Assembly: GCA_045562755.1 (NCBI GenBank)
Contig: JBJKVF010000006.1
Coordinates: 248,001-312,000, forward strand
Direction: 5' to 3'
DNA from: GCA-002708145 sp045562755
GTDB taxonomy: Bacteria > Chloroflexota > Dehalococcoidia > Lucifugimonadales > Lucifugimonadaceae
DNA length: 64,000 nucleotides
Part shown: positions 35,106 to 44,483 of the stretch, piece by piece
Numbering within the stretch: the first letter of the stretch is position 1
Layout: every line of letters begins with the position of its first letter
Notes under the pieces: model-generated
The model's input: the letters and a program-made list of their open reading frames with translations, nothing else
What the model was told of the DNA's origin: nothing
Databases searched by the model: none
Position numbers and translations under genes: made by a program

Positions 35106-35668
35106 TTAAACCATCCTATAACAAACTCTAGCCCCAAGTAACAAGAGTAAGATATTATCAGAGACTTAATGGTCTTAGAAAAAAATAAAATCAAAACAAA
35201 CTTTCTTACAGGGTATTTAATATTTCCAGATATAATACCTATAATATCAAAAAATGGATTAGGAAATATGCTTCCAAAAAAAATAATCAGAGTTCCATTT
35301 TTTTGCATATTTCTAAAAACAAATTTCTTTAATTTATTTTCTTGAAAATTACTACTTATACTTCTACCAGCAAAATAACCAGTTAATTCTCCCATTGACT
35401 CCGCAAAACCAGCAATGATACCAATAACTAAAGGATTTAGATTTAAACTTGGCAAAGATCCTAAACAAACTGCACCTATTCCTGGTATTGGGATTATTAT
35501 CGAACTAGCTGATATTAAGCTAGAAATATATATACCTAAATAACCCAAGGTTTCATAGGAAATAGAACTACTTAGCATCATCAATAACCATACTAAACTT
35601 GCAAAAAATATCGATAAAATTATATATAGATATATTTTTGGTATTTTTTTATATTTTGTGTTTAACAA
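35102..35668 (-). CDS. VTT/DedA-like small membrane protein
   Basis: The 188-residue protein has four or five hydrophobic segments and the VTT (SNARE-associated/DedA) pattern of PIPGIGAVCLGSLPSLNLNP followed by GIIAGFAESMGELTGYFAGR. Related DedA proteins are linked to lipid scrambling or membrane homeostasis. It is shorter than classic DedA. It precedes ispDF with a 4-bp overlap and follows clpC by 15 bp, so it may be on the clpC transcript. Confidence 0.7.
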   Translation of the reverse strand: MLNTKYKKIPKIYLYIILSIFFASLVWLLMMLSSSISYETLGYLGIYISSLISASSIIIPIPGIGAVCLGSLPSLNLNPLVIGIIAGFAESMGELTGYFAGRSISSNFQENKLKKFVFRNMQKNGTLIIFFGSIFPNPFFDIIGIISGNIKYPVRKFVLILFFSKTIKSLIISYSCYLGLEFVIGWFK

Positions 35669-35683
35669 ATTATTTTAGAAAAA

Positions 35684-38161
35684 TTATATTTTAGCCTTAG
35701 ACTTTTTTTGTACTGGAGATTTAGTTGATTGTTTCTTTGCCTTATAGTCAAATATTATCTCACCGTTCTTCTCCCTTACAATTATTTCAATATTTTCTTC
35801 AATATTTACAGAAATTATTTCTTTAGATAAGGGATTTTCAATTAATTTTTGTATAGTCCTCTTTAGAGGTCTAGCGCCGTACATTCTATCAAAACCTATT
35901 TTTGCCAATAAAATTTTTGCTGATTCAGTCAGTTTGATATTTAGGTTCATTCCAACAAGCCTCTCTGTGAATTCTAGTATGAACTTATCTACTATTTGCT
36001 TAATATCATTCTCGTCTAAAGAATCAAATATTACGAATTCATCAATTCTATTTATAAACTCTGGTCGAAAAGCTTTTTTTAATGTTTCTTCAACATTTGA
36101 CCGTATTTGTGCACTCTCATTCTCAGTTCTTGATTTTTTTTGAAATCCAAAAGATTCTGATGTCACCCCCTCAGAGCCTAAATTACTAGTCATTATAATA
36201 ATTGCATTCCTAAAATCAACGGTTCTACCATGGCTATCAGTAAGTCTTCCGTCGTCTAATACTTGCAAAAGAGTATTAAATATTTCATGGTGTGCTTTTT
36301 CAATTTCATCAAATAAAACAACTGAAAATGGCCTTCTTCTAATTGCTTCAGTCAAGTGACCTGCATCATCATATCCTACATAACCTGGAGGGGCACCTAT
36401 TAACTTAGAAACTGTATGTCTCTCCTGAAATTCTGACATATCTATTCTTATCATATTATCCTCATCGTCAAACATACATTCCGCTAAAGCTCTAGCTAAC
36501 TCTGTTTTTCCAACTCCCGTAGGACCAAGAAATACAAAACTTCCTATTGGTTTTTTTGGATCCTTTAGGCCAGCTCTGGCTCTTCTAACAGCATCAGATA
36601 GAACTTCTACTGCATGTTCTTGACCAATAACTCTTTTATGTAATCTTTTTTCAAGATTAAGTAACCTTTTAGATTCATTTTCTACCAATCTAGTAACAGG
36701 AATTCCTGTTCTTTCAGAAATTAAAGATGCAATATCTTCATCCGTAACTATATTACTTATCTCATGAGATTTTTCCCAAAGCTTTTTTTGTTTAGTATAA
36801 TCTCCATCCAAATTAATCTTTTCCATCTTAAGATTTGCAGCTTTTTCATGATCACCTCTATTGGATGCTGCTTGTTGATCTTCTTCAATTTTTTGCAACC
36901 GATGTTGTATACTCTTAAGCTCAGCGGGTAAAGATTCATTTTGAATCCTTTTTTTTGCAGCTGCTTCATCTATTAGATCAACTGCTTTATCCGGTAATAA
37001 TCTATCTGAAATATACCTTGAAGAAAGATCAACTGACGCTTTTAAAGCTGAATATTCGATGGTAAATCCATGATGCTTTTCATATCTAGGACGTAATGTT
37101 TCAAGCATTTCAAGAGCAACATCATTTTCAGGCTCTTCAACCCACACAGGAGAGAATCTCCTCTCTAATGCAGGATCTGATTCTATGTATCTTCTGTATT
37201 CATTAGGAGTAGTAGCTCCAATAGTTTGTAATTCTCCCCTGGCTAAGGCAGGTTTCATCATATTTGAAGCATCTAGTCCTCCTTCCCCAGCACCTGCACC
37301 GACTACTGTATGAATTTCATCAATAAATAAAACTATTTCTCCTGAAGCTTGACGTATTTCATCCATAACAGCTTTTAATCTTTCCTCAAATTCTCCTCTA
37401 AACTTAGCACCTGCAACCAAAGAACCCATTTCTAAAGCAATAACCCTTCTGCCGATCAAGCTTTCTGGTACATCTCCAGAAACAATTCTTTGTGCTAAGC
37501 CTTCAGCAATAGCTGTTTTGCCTACTCCTGCATCTCCAATCAAAACTGGATTGTTTTTTGTCCTTCTAGTAAGAGTTTGCATTACTCTTCTTATTTCTAA
37601 ATCTCTTCCAATTACTGGATCTAATTTTGATTTTTGGGCAAGACTTGTAAGGTCAACACTATACTTTGCTAATGCTTTATATTTACTTTCAGCTCTTGGG
37701 TCTGTAACTCTCGCTGAACCTCTTTCTTGCAATAAAGATTTATAAACATTTTCTTCTGTTATATTGTATTTAGATAAAATTTCACCTGTATCACCATCAG
37801 ATTGCTTTACTATTGCTATAAGTAAATGATCAGCACCAATAAGCTCATCTTTTAATCTTCTTGCTTCTTGTTTAGAAACACTAAAAATATTTTGCATTCT
37901 AGGTGTTATATAAAATTGTCCCTGTGTTCCAATTTTGGGAGCCTTTTCAAGTTTTGCTCTAACTTCAGTTATTAATGACCCAACATTAACATCTAAATTC
38001 TCTAAGATTTTTGCTGAAAGTGAGTTTTGTACTTCTAGTAAGCCGCAAAATAAATGCTCTACATCCCATTGATTATGTTTCATTGGAATAAGAAGCTGTT
38101 GTGAATCTTGTAAAGCCTTAAAAGCTTGTTCAGTACATTCTTGTTCATTTGGCATCACCAT
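35684..38161 (-). CDS. clpC: ClpC-type AAA+ unfoldase
   Basis: This is a two-ring Hsp100 ATPase of 825 residues. The N-domain has two Clp-N repeats. D1 carries Walker A GDAGVGKTAIAEG and Walker B LFIDEIHTVVGAG. A short middle region (about 400-450) with a UVR-like segment HRLQKIEEDQQAASNRGDHE suggests ClpC rather than ClpB. D2 has GPTGVGKTELARAL and VVLFDEIEKAHHEI. The segment SFGFQKKS occupies the place of a ClpP-docking loop. The C-terminus is lysine-rich. AAGGAG precedes the ATG. It is the last gene of dnaJ-hspR-clpC, so it is likely heat-regulated. Confidence 0.88.
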   Translation of the reverse strand: MVMPNEQECTEQAFKALQDSQQLLIPMKHNQWDVEHLFCGLLEVQNSLSAKILENLDVNVGSLITEVRAKLEKAPKIGTQGQFYITPRMQNIFSVSKQEARRLKDELIGADHLLIAIVKQSDGDTGEILSKYNITEENVYKSLLQERGSARVTDPRAESKYKALAKYSVDLTSLAQKSKLDPVIGRDLEIRRVMQTLTRRTKNNPVLIGDAGVGKTAIAEGLAQRIVSGDVPESLIGRRVIALEMGSLVAGAKFRGEFEERLKAVMDEIRQASGEIVLFIDEIHTVVGAGAGEGGLDASNMMKPALARGELQTIGATTPNEYRRYIESDPALERRFSPVWVEEPENDVALEMLETLRPRYEKHHGFTIEYSALKASVDLSSRYISDRLLPDKAVDLIDEAAAKKRIQNESLPAELKSIQHRLQKIEEDQQAASNRGDHEKAANLKMEKINLDGDYTKQKKLWEKSHEISNIVTDEDIASLISERTGIPVTRLVENESKRLLNLEKRLHKRVIGQEHAVEVLSDAVRRARAGLKDPKKPIGSFVFLGPTGVGKTELARALAECMFDDEDNMIRIDMSEFQERHTVSKLIGAPPGYVGYDDAGHLTEAIRRRPFSVVLFDEIEKAHHEIFNTLLQVLDDGRLTDSHGRTVDFRNAIIIMTSNLGSEGVTSESFGFQKKSRTENESAQIRSNVEETLKKAFRPEFINRIDEFVIFDSLDENDIKQIVDKFILEFTERLVGMNLNIKLTESAKILLAKIGFDRMYGARPLKRTIQKLIENPLSKEIISVNIEENIEIIVREKNGEIIFDYKAKKQSTKSPVQKKSKAKI

Positions 38162-38181
38162 TTTTTTTCTCCTTATAGTAT

Positions 38182-38511
38182 TTACTCAGTTGGAAATTTA
38201 TAATTATCATCTCTAAGCCGCACAATTTCTAAGGTTAGATTATCAAGTTTTTCTTCTAATAAATTGATTTTTTTCAAAAGCTTTGTCATTACCTCTATAC
38301 CAGCTAAATTAAGTCCCAATTCTTCCTTCCATTTCAAAATTTGCTTTATAATTTCCACATCTCTATTGGAATATAAACGAGTTCCTCCTTGAGATCTTTG
38401 AGGTACAACAAGCTCCCATCTTTCATAATTTCTTAGAGTTTGCTGATGGACTCCAACCATATGAGCGACTATACCTATTGCAAAAACAGGTTGATTAAAT
38501 TCCATGTTCAT
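38182..38511 (-). CDS. hspR: HspR-like MerR-family heat-shock repressor
   Basis: The 109-residue protein has a MerR-type winged helix: FAIGIVAHMVGVHQQTLRNY, then RSQGGTRLYSNRDVEII. A short coiled coil (about 85-105) follows. In actinobacteria and Deinococcus, HspR with DnaK represses chaperone and clp genes at inverted HAIR sites. Here it lies between dnaJ (4-bp ATGA overlap) and clpC. I looked for a CTTGAGT-N7-ACTCAAG operator upstream of dnaJ and did not find one, so its site may differ. Confidence 0.85.
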   Translation of the reverse strand: MNMEFNQPVFAIGIVAHMVGVHQQTLRNYERWELVVPQRSQGGTRLYSNRDVEIIKQILKWKEELGLNLAGIEVMTKLLKKINLLEEKLDNLTLEIVRLRDDNYKFPTE

Positions 38512-39380
38512 GCTTCTATATCTTTCAATTCTTTATAGTTTAACTTTAACTGTTTAAATAATTTAATCTGATCGTCGTGAATTTCTTTTGGTAATTCAGC
38601 TCTTATCTTTATCAGTAAATTACCAAATCTCTTGTCTTTGTAAAAAGGCAATCCCTTATTTGGAATTCTAAAAATTTGATCGTTTTGAGTTAAAGCCGGA
38701 ATATTTAACATAAATGAACCTCTAAATGATTCCACCTTAATTTCTGTTCCAAGTATCATGTCAATAAAAGGTATATTGATTACTTTAGTTAAGTTTTCAC
38801 CATTTATAAGAAACTCTTTACTAGTCTTAATCTTTATTGTTGCTATTACCTGAATATCATCTTCAATTACAAACTTAATCTTTTGTCCTTCTTTAACCCC
38901 TTTAGGTATAGTGACTTCAATATTCTTAGAAGAATTGTTTGATCCTAACAGTGTTAACATTTTTTTTGTACCACTATAAATTTCATGGATATCTAATAAA
39001 ACTTCACATTTTTGCTTTCTTATTTCTCTTTTAGGCTTAAAGTTAAACACATCGTTCATGTTTGAAGAACCAAAACCTGAAAATAAATCTCGCATATCAA
39101 AATTTTTAGATCTATGATTATTATTAAATCCTGATCTCATTGATCTAAGTTGATCAGCATGTTTCCATTTTTCTCCAAATTCATCATAATCTAAACGAGA
39201 TTTTTTATTGCTAAGCACCTCATGTGCTTCATTAACTTGAAGAAATTTGTTTTTTAGTTGATCATCATTTTGGTTTACATCAGGATGAAATTTTCTTGCT
39301 AACTTTCTAAAAGCAAGTTTAATATCTTTTTCGGAAGCATTTTTTTTCAAACCAAGTACTTTATAATAATCAATATTCAT
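38508..39380 (-). CDS. DnaJ/CbpA-type co-chaperone without zinc finger
   Basis: The J-domain at the N-terminus has the HPD motif in KFHPDVNQN, which stimulates DnaK. A short G/F-like linker and the C-terminal substrate-binding beta domains follow. The four CxxCxGxG zinc repeats of true DnaJ are absent, so it is a type II (CbpA-like) protein. I chose the ATG at 39380 (MNIDYYKVLG); a GTG at 39395 is also open. It heads a dnaJ-hspR-clpC operon. dnaK and grpE are not in the window. Confidence 0.85.
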   Translation of the reverse strand: MNIDYYKVLGLKKNASEKDIKLAFRKLARKFHPDVNQNDDQLKNKFLQVNEAHEVLSNKKSRLDYDEFGEKWKHADQLRSMRSGFNNNHRSKNFDMRDLFSGFGSSNMNDVFNFKPKREIRKQKCEVLLDIHEIYSGTKKMLTLLGSNNSSKNIEVTIPKGVKEGQKIKFVIEDDIQVIATIKIKTSKEFLINGENLTKVINIPFIDMILGTEIKVESFRGSFMLNIPALTQNDQIFRIPNKGLPFYKDKRFGNLLIKIRAELPKEIHDDQIKLFKQLKLNYKELKDIEA

Positions 39381-39409
39381 AATACATAATACCACTGTAT
39401 ATAATTAAT

Positions 39410-39439
39410 CTTATAATGAGTTTATCATATTTTATACAA
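39410..39439 (-). promoter_or_regulatory. Putative promoter of the dnaJ-hspR-clpC operon
   Basis: On the minus strand, TTGTAT (39439-39434) and TATAAG (39415-39410) sit 18 bp apart. The match to consensus is 4/6 and 5/6. Transcription would begin near 39403, giving a short leader to dnaJ. No clear HAIR-type operator overlaps it. Confidence 0.45.
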
Positions 39440-39509
39440 AATAAAAACAAAGATATTGTTAATAAATACCTCCCTTAAATCATTTATAATATATATAACT
39501 TGATTTTTT

Positions 39510-40565
39510 ATGAAAAACATCCATTCCAAAAATAAAACCTCTCCTCGTTTTTTTCACCGATATGAAGAAAAAATCGATTATGCTTTAAAAAAAGAATATA
39601 AAAAATTAACAAACAATATTTATGATACTCATAAATATTATCTTGGGTGGGCTGATGAAAATGGTAAAAATTTTGAAACAATAACGGGAAAAAGACTTCG
39701 TCCAAACCTAGTTTTATTAGGAGCTGATGCAGTTGGAGGAAATATTGAAGCTGCTGTTCCTTTCGCAGTAGCGATAGAGTTAATACATAATTTCTCTCTT
39801 ATTCACGATGATATCGAAGATATGGATGAATTAAGGCATCACAGAGCTACCTTATGGAAGTTGTGGGGAATACCTGCAGCAATAATTTCTGGTAATGCTA
39901 TGCTAAAAATTGCTGATCTAGCAACTAATAAAAAACTAAAAATAAATGAAAAGGTCAAACTTGAAGCATCATATATACTATCATCTAGATATTTAACAAT
40001 GATGGAAGGGCAATTTTTAGATATTTCATTCGAGCAAAAAACAGAAATAACAATAGACGACTACCTAGACATGATTCAAAGAAAAACAGGCGCACTCATT
40101 GAAGCTTCATTACATATTGGAGCAATAGTAGGGCAAAATAAATCTCAAAATAATTTTGATAAAATCAACTCCATCAAAATCATAGGTAAGGAATTAGGTA
40201 AGATCTTCCAGATAAGAGATGATATGTTAGGTATATGGGGAAATGATGAAACTGGAAAACCAGTAGGAGCAGATATTGAAAAGAAAAAAAAATCTCTGCC
40301 GATTCTTCATGCAATAAATTATTCAAAAGGTAAATATAAAAAAGAAATTAATGATTTATTTGCAAAAAAAAGAAACCTTAATGGAAAAGAAATAAAATTT
40401 ATATTAAAAATTATGGATCACTTGAAAACATATAAATATTGTGAAAATCTATTAGATAAAACATGGAATAGTTGTACGAAGGAAATTACTTCATCAAGTA
40501 TTAATGAAAAAATCAAAAGTGATCTAATTGACCTTGGTAAATTTTTACTAATAAGAAATGTTTGA
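39510..40565 (+). CDS. Polyprenyl (farnesyl/geranylgeranyl) diphosphate synthase
   Basis: This trans-prenyl transferase extends allylic diphosphates with IPP. The first Asp-rich motif is IHDDIEDMD (DDxxD) and the second is IRDDMLGIWG. The two residues just before the first motif (SLI) help set chain length but do not allow a certain product. At 351 residues it is complete. It is the first gene of the squalene operon, so farnesyl diphosphate is the natural product to feed HpnC and HpnD. A TATAAT box lies at 39485-39490. Confidence 0.88.
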   Translation: MKNIHSKNKTSPRFFHRYEEKIDYALKKEYKKLTNNIYDTHKYYLGWADENGKNFETITGKRLRPNLVLLGADAVGGNIEAAVPFAVAIELIHNFSLIHDDIEDMDELRHHRATLWKLWGIPAAIISGNAMLKIADLATNKKLKINEKVKLEASYILSSRYLTMMEGQFLDISFEQKTEITIDDYLDMIQRKTGALIEASLHIGAIVGQNKSQNNFDKINSIKIIGKELGKIFQIRDDMLGIWGNDETGKPVGADIEKKKKSLPILHAINYSKGKYKKEINDLFAKKRNLNGKEIKFILKIMDHLKTYKYCENLLDKTWNSCTKEITSSSINEKIKSDLIDLGKFLLIRNV

Positions 40566-40579
40566 ATTTGAATTAGATA

Positions 40580-41266
40580 ATGAACTTAATTATATCTACA
40601 AATAAAATAGTAATTAATAATCTAATAAAAAATAATAAATTTTTTGAGTATTTTTCAGATAATAATTATGATGAATATATATCTAACAAAATAGAAAATA
40701 TAAAAATCATTATAATTAAAAATCAATATGAATTTAATAATGTTATTTCTTATCATGTTAACAAGTACAATCCCAAAAAAATATTTTTAGCAAGTTTTTG
40801 TTCATCAACAAATGATTTTTATGAAATTGGAGATATAATAATTCCTTCTCATGTTTCTATGCTTAACGGTGATCCAACTACATGGGACTCAAAAAAGAAA
40901 CTCCCATCATTAGAAATTAATAAATCATTTATAAGTAGTTTAAAAATGTTTGCTGAATTAGCATCCATTGATTTATATATTAGTAAACACGTAACATTAA
41001 AAAGTAAATTAAATTCAACGGCATATAAATCTTGGATATACAAAAATTACGATGCAGCTTCTATAGATAATCAGATATTTATTTTTACAGAAATGTTAGA
41101 AAAAATTCAATTACCTTTTGCATTATTACTATCAGTGCAAAAAGCTTATGATTATAAAAAGAAATTCCTAGAATTGAAAATTTTGAAAAGAATTAATAAA
41201 AATTCAGTTTTCAGGGAAAATATTTCTCAACTTCTTGAAATTTATAGCTCATATAATAAAAATTAG
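40580..41266 (+). CDS. Divergent nucleoside-phosphorylase-like protein, HpnG candidate
   Basis: The 228-residue protein is poorly conserved. It shows a pattern reminiscent of the nucleoside phosphorylase fold: FLASFCSSTNDFYEIGDIII at about 72-91, and DAASIDNQIFIFTEMLEKIQ followed by LPFALLLSV near the C-terminus. In typical members these positions read GLxxxxxxGDLVV and VDMESAA. The position in a squalene/hopanoid operon suggests HpnG (hopanoid-associated phosphorylase). Catalytic residues are not conserved well enough to be sure. It lies 14 bp after the prenyl synthase and 5 bp before hpnC. Confidence 0.5.
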   Translation: MNLIISTNKIVINNLIKNNKFFEYFSDNNYDEYISNKIENIKIIIIKNQYEFNNVISYHVNKYNPKKIFLASFCSSTNDFYEIGDIIIPSHVSMLNGDPTTWDSKKKLPSLEINKSFISSLKMFAELASIDLYISKHVTLKSKLNSTAYKSWIYKNYDAASIDNQIFIFTEMLEKIQLPFALLLSVQKAYDYKKKFLELKILKRINKNSVFRENISQLLEIYSSYNKN

Positions 41267-41271
41267 ATATT

Positions 41272-42228
41272 ATGACTTCACATATTATGGATATACTTCC
41301 TAAACTCAAAATAAATAAAATAAATTCAAATACTGAGTATATTGAAGAGTGTTTTGAAGAATGCAAAAAGTTTACACTTAATCATTATGAAAATTTTACT
41401 GTCGGGTCAAAAATCATTCCCAAAAATATTAGAAAGCATTTTTATTCAATATATACATTTTGTAGAATAACTGATGATATTGGTGATGAGTCTAGTGGCA
41501 ATAGAATAGAAAATCTAAAAATATGGGAAAAAGAGCTAAATAAGTGCTATAAATCAAAGTCTACCCACCCTTATTTTATTGCTTTAGAAAATACAATTAG
41601 AACTTTTAATATAAAAAAATATTTATTTAGAAGAATAATAATTGCTAATATCATAGATCAAAAAAACCAGTTTTTTAAAACATATGATGATTTACTAAAA
41701 TATTGTAAATACTCTGCAAATCCAGTAGGGAGAATTATATTACAGCTATTAAATTGCTCAAACAGAAAGAATATATTACTATCGGATAAAATTTGTACTG
41801 CACTTCAAATAACAAACTTTCTTCAAGATATAAATAGAGATATTGATAATAATAGATTATACATCCCCGCTAGTGATTTAAAAAAATTTGATATTAAAAT
41901 ATCTGATATAAAACAAAAAATAAATTCCGAAAATTTAAAAAAATTGATGAAATTTCAAATAATAAGAACAAAAAAACTTTACGAGGAGGGATACACTCTA
42001 GCTAATTATATTGATAAAAAATTAGTACTAGAATTAAGTTTATTTACTTTAGGTGGGCTATCAATTCTTAGAAAAATTGAAAAAAATAATTTTGATACCA
42101 TTAGCATGAGGCCAACATTAAGCAAGTTAGATAAAATATATATCTTTACATCGGTTTATTTTAGGATGAAATTAGGTCTCACACCCGTATCAAAAAAGAA
42201 TTTTAAAAATGAAACATTCGAAAAGTGA
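41272..42228 (+). CDS. hpnC: HpnC-type squalene/phytoene synthase family protein (hydroxysqualene synthase)
   Basis: In the HpnCDE route, HpnC converts presqualene diphosphate to hydroxysqualene. The HpnC-type start HYENFTVGSKIIPKN is clear, followed by the first Asp motif ITDDIGDE and the second LQDINRDIDNNRLYIP. At 318 residues it is full length. The 3' end overlaps hpnD by 20 bp. It differs from HpnD in the wording of both Asp motifs, so the two are distinct enzymes. Confidence 0.9.
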   Translation: MTSHIMDILPKLKINKINSNTEYIEECFEECKKFTLNHYENFTVGSKIIPKNIRKHFYSIYTFCRITDDIGDESSGNRIENLKIWEKELNKCYKSKSTHPYFIALENTIRTFNIKKYLFRRIIIANIIDQKNQFFKTYDDLLKYCKYSANPVGRIILQLLNCSNRKNILLSDKICTALQITNFLQDINRDIDNNRLYIPASDLKKFDIKISDIKQKINSENLKKLMKFQIIRTKKLYEEGYTLANYIDKKLVLELSLFTLGGLSILRKIEKNNFDTISMRPTLSKLDKIYIFTSVYFRMKLGLTPVSKKNFKNETFEK

Positions 42229-43093
42229 AATAAATAACTCTTATAATTTTGCAGCAAAATTAACCAAATCTGCATCTTCAAACTTTTATTATGCTTTTAA
42301 GATTTTACCCCGAGAAAAAAGAAATGCAATTTATGCAGGTTATGCTTTTTGTAGATTAGTTGATGATGTTGTTGACAACAATGAAGATATTTCCAAAAAA
42401 AATATTGAATCGCAACTTATTGAACTTGAAAAGAAATTAAATGACTGCCTAAAGTCTAAGAGAAATAAAGGATTATGGATTGCTTTAGGTGAAACTCTAA
42501 GAAAGTATCCAAAAAATCTTAGCCATCTTAAAGATGTTATTGATGGATGCCGAATGGATCTTAGTAAAAAGAAATACAAGAACTTTAGCCAACTTACAGA
42601 ATATTGCAAAAAAGTTGCAAGTTCTACAGGCTTAGCCATGATTGAAGTCTTTGGTGTAAATGATTCTAAAGCTCATAAGTATGCAACAGATTTAGGAATA
42701 GCTCTACAACTAACCAATATATTAAGAGATATTAAGGAAGATTATAAAATGGGTAGATTTTATCTTCCCAAAGATGAGCTAAGAAATTTCAAGATATCTG
42801 AAGATGAAATCTTATCTGGTGAAAAAAAAGAAAATGTAATACAATTTATGGAATTTCAATCCAAAAGAGCAAGGGACTTTTTTTCTTCAGGTGAAAAATT
42901 ATTCCCGCTAATAAATAAAAAATATAGATTTTGCCCTGAAATTATGAAGAATATTTATTATGAAATCCTTAACGAAATTGAAAAAAGCAACTTTGATGTA
43001 ATTAACAAAAAAATTAAGTTGTCTAAATTACAAAAAATTAAAATAATTTTACCTTCAATTTTAAAAAATTTTTATAATGGAATCCTCAGATGA
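42209..43093 (+). CDS. hpnD: Presqualene diphosphate synthase
   Basis: HpnD joins two farnesyl diphosphates to form presqualene diphosphate. The motifs are FCRLVDDVVDN (first Asp-rich) and ILRDIKEDYKMGRFYLP (second). The opening SASSNFYYAFKILPREKRNA is typical of the family. It has 294 residues. It overlaps hpnC by 20 bp and hpnE by 4 bp (ATGA), so the cluster is tightly coupled. Confidence 0.9.
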   Translation: MKHSKSEINNSYNFAAKLTKSASSNFYYAFKILPREKRNAIYAGYAFCRLVDDVVDNNEDISKKNIESQLIELEKKLNDCLKSKRNKGLWIALGETLRKYPKNLSHLKDVIDGCRMDLSKKKYKNFSQLTEYCKKVASSTGLAMIEVFGVNDSKAHKYATDLGIALQLTNILRDIKEDYKMGRFYLPKDELRNFKISEDEILSGEKKENVIQFMEFQSKRARDFFSSGEKLFPLINKKYRFCPEIMKNIYYEILNEIEKSNFDVINKKIKLSKLQKIKIILPSILKNFYNGILR

Positions 43094-44430
43094 AAATTCT
43101 TGTAATTGGTGGAGGTGTAAGTGGTTTAGCAATTTCATGTAAACTAGCAAAAGAGAAAATAGATAACGTACTAATGGAAAAAAGACCATTTTTAGGTGGA
43201 AGAGCTTACTCATTTTACGATAATAATTCAGGCGAAGAAATAGATAATGGTCAACATATAATTGTCGGAGCATGCAAAGAATTCATAGAATTCTTGTCAG
43301 AAATTAATTCGACTGAAAAAATTTCTTTCGAAAAGAAATTACGAATTCCTGTTTTGAAGCAAAAAAAAATAAGTTATATAAAATCTTACAAATTTCCAAT
43401 GAAAATACTAGGGAAAATTTTTTCGATATTATTATATAAGCACCTTAAAGTAATAGAAAGAATTAGCCTACTAAGAGCTTTGTATAAACTTTCAAAAATC
43501 AAAGAAGAAAATCTCCAGAAACTGGAAGAGAAAAATTTTTATGATTGGCTATTAGAAAACCATCAAAATGAGAATACTATTGAAAGCTTTTGGGAATTAT
43601 TTTCAATTCCTGCATTAAATGATGATTTGAAAAATGTTAGTGCGAGTATAGGAATTAGACTTTTTCAAGTTGCATTTATAGAATCTGATAATAATGCAAA
43701 TTTTGCTATACCTAATGTTGGTCTAACCAAACTATTAGGAGACTCTGCAGAAAACTTTCTAAAGAATTCTAACTCAAAAATTATTAAGAACCAAGAGGTA
43801 AAGTCTTTGGTAATAAAAAATAATAAAATCAAAGGAGTTATGACTAGGGATGACCAAATAATCAATTCTGATATTGTTATATCTACATTACCTCCAAATC
43901 AATTTCTAAATATAATTCCTGAGAAATACAAAACCTCTTTTCAAAAAATAAATAAAATTAATATGGCTCCAATAATAGGAATACATTTATGGTTCGATAA
44001 GCATTTTTTCACTGAAAAATTCATGGTTGTATTAAAAAGTCCAATACAGTGGATTTTCAATGATTCTGAAATTAAAAATTCTAATTCAAATACTCAACAT
44101 ATTGTAATTTCATTAAGTAACGCATGGGAATGGAAAAATAAATCAAAAAAATTGATAAAAGAAATATTTATCTCAGAGATAAATAAACTGTTCCCTGAAT
44201 CACAGAACTGTAAACTAATAAATTTTTCAGTTATAAAAATGTTTAATGCTACATTTCGCTGTCAGCCTGGAATACAGAAAATAAGACCAAATAATAGAAC
44301 AAATATCACCGGATTATATCTTTCTGGAGATTGGGTGCAATCTGATTGGCCGTCTACAATGGAAGCAGCAGTAATTAGTGCAAAAAAAACTATTACAGAT
44401 ATCAAGAAAGATTTTAGCTCAATAATATAG
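43090..44430 (+). CDS. hpnE: Squalene-forming FAD-dependent desaturase family protein
   Basis: HpnE reduces hydroxysqualene to squalene and belongs to the phytoene-desaturase-like amine oxidases. The FAD motif is IGGGVSGLAISCKLA at the N-terminus, with RPFLGGRAYSFYD after it, and the C-terminal FAD contact is LYLSGDWVQSDWPSTMEAAV. At 446 residues it is complete. It ends the hpnCDE block. No squalene-hopene cyclase follows: the next genes are a YbaN-type protein and an aquaporin. Confidence 0.9.
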   Translation: MKILVIGGGVSGLAISCKLAKEKIDNVLMEKRPFLGGRAYSFYDNNSGEEIDNGQHIIVGACKEFIEFLSEINSTEKISFEKKLRIPVLKQKKISYIKSYKFPMKILGKIFSILLYKHLKVIERISLLRALYKLSKIKEENLQKLEEKNFYDWLLENHQNENTIESFWELFSIPALNDDLKNVSASIGIRLFQVAFIESDNNANFAIPNVGLTKLLGDSAENFLKNSNSKIIKNQEVKSLVIKNNKIKGVMTRDDQIINSDIVISTLPPNQFLNIIPEKYKTSFQKINKINMAPIIGIHLWFDKHFFTEKFMVVLKSPIQWIFNDSEIKNSNSNTQHIVISLSNAWEWKNKSKKLIKEIFISEINKLFPESQNCKLINFSVIKMFNATFRCQPGIQKIRPNNRTNITGLYLSGDWVQSDWPSTMEAAVISAKKTITDIKKDFSSII

Positions 44431-44483
44431 TTATATTGTTAAAAAAAAATATATAAAATAATTACTACTTATGAACTTTTGTT

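Noticed and set aside
36757..36969. Lysine-rich open frame within clpC
   Set aside because: It is an alternate frame of the charged middle region of clpC and has no independent support.
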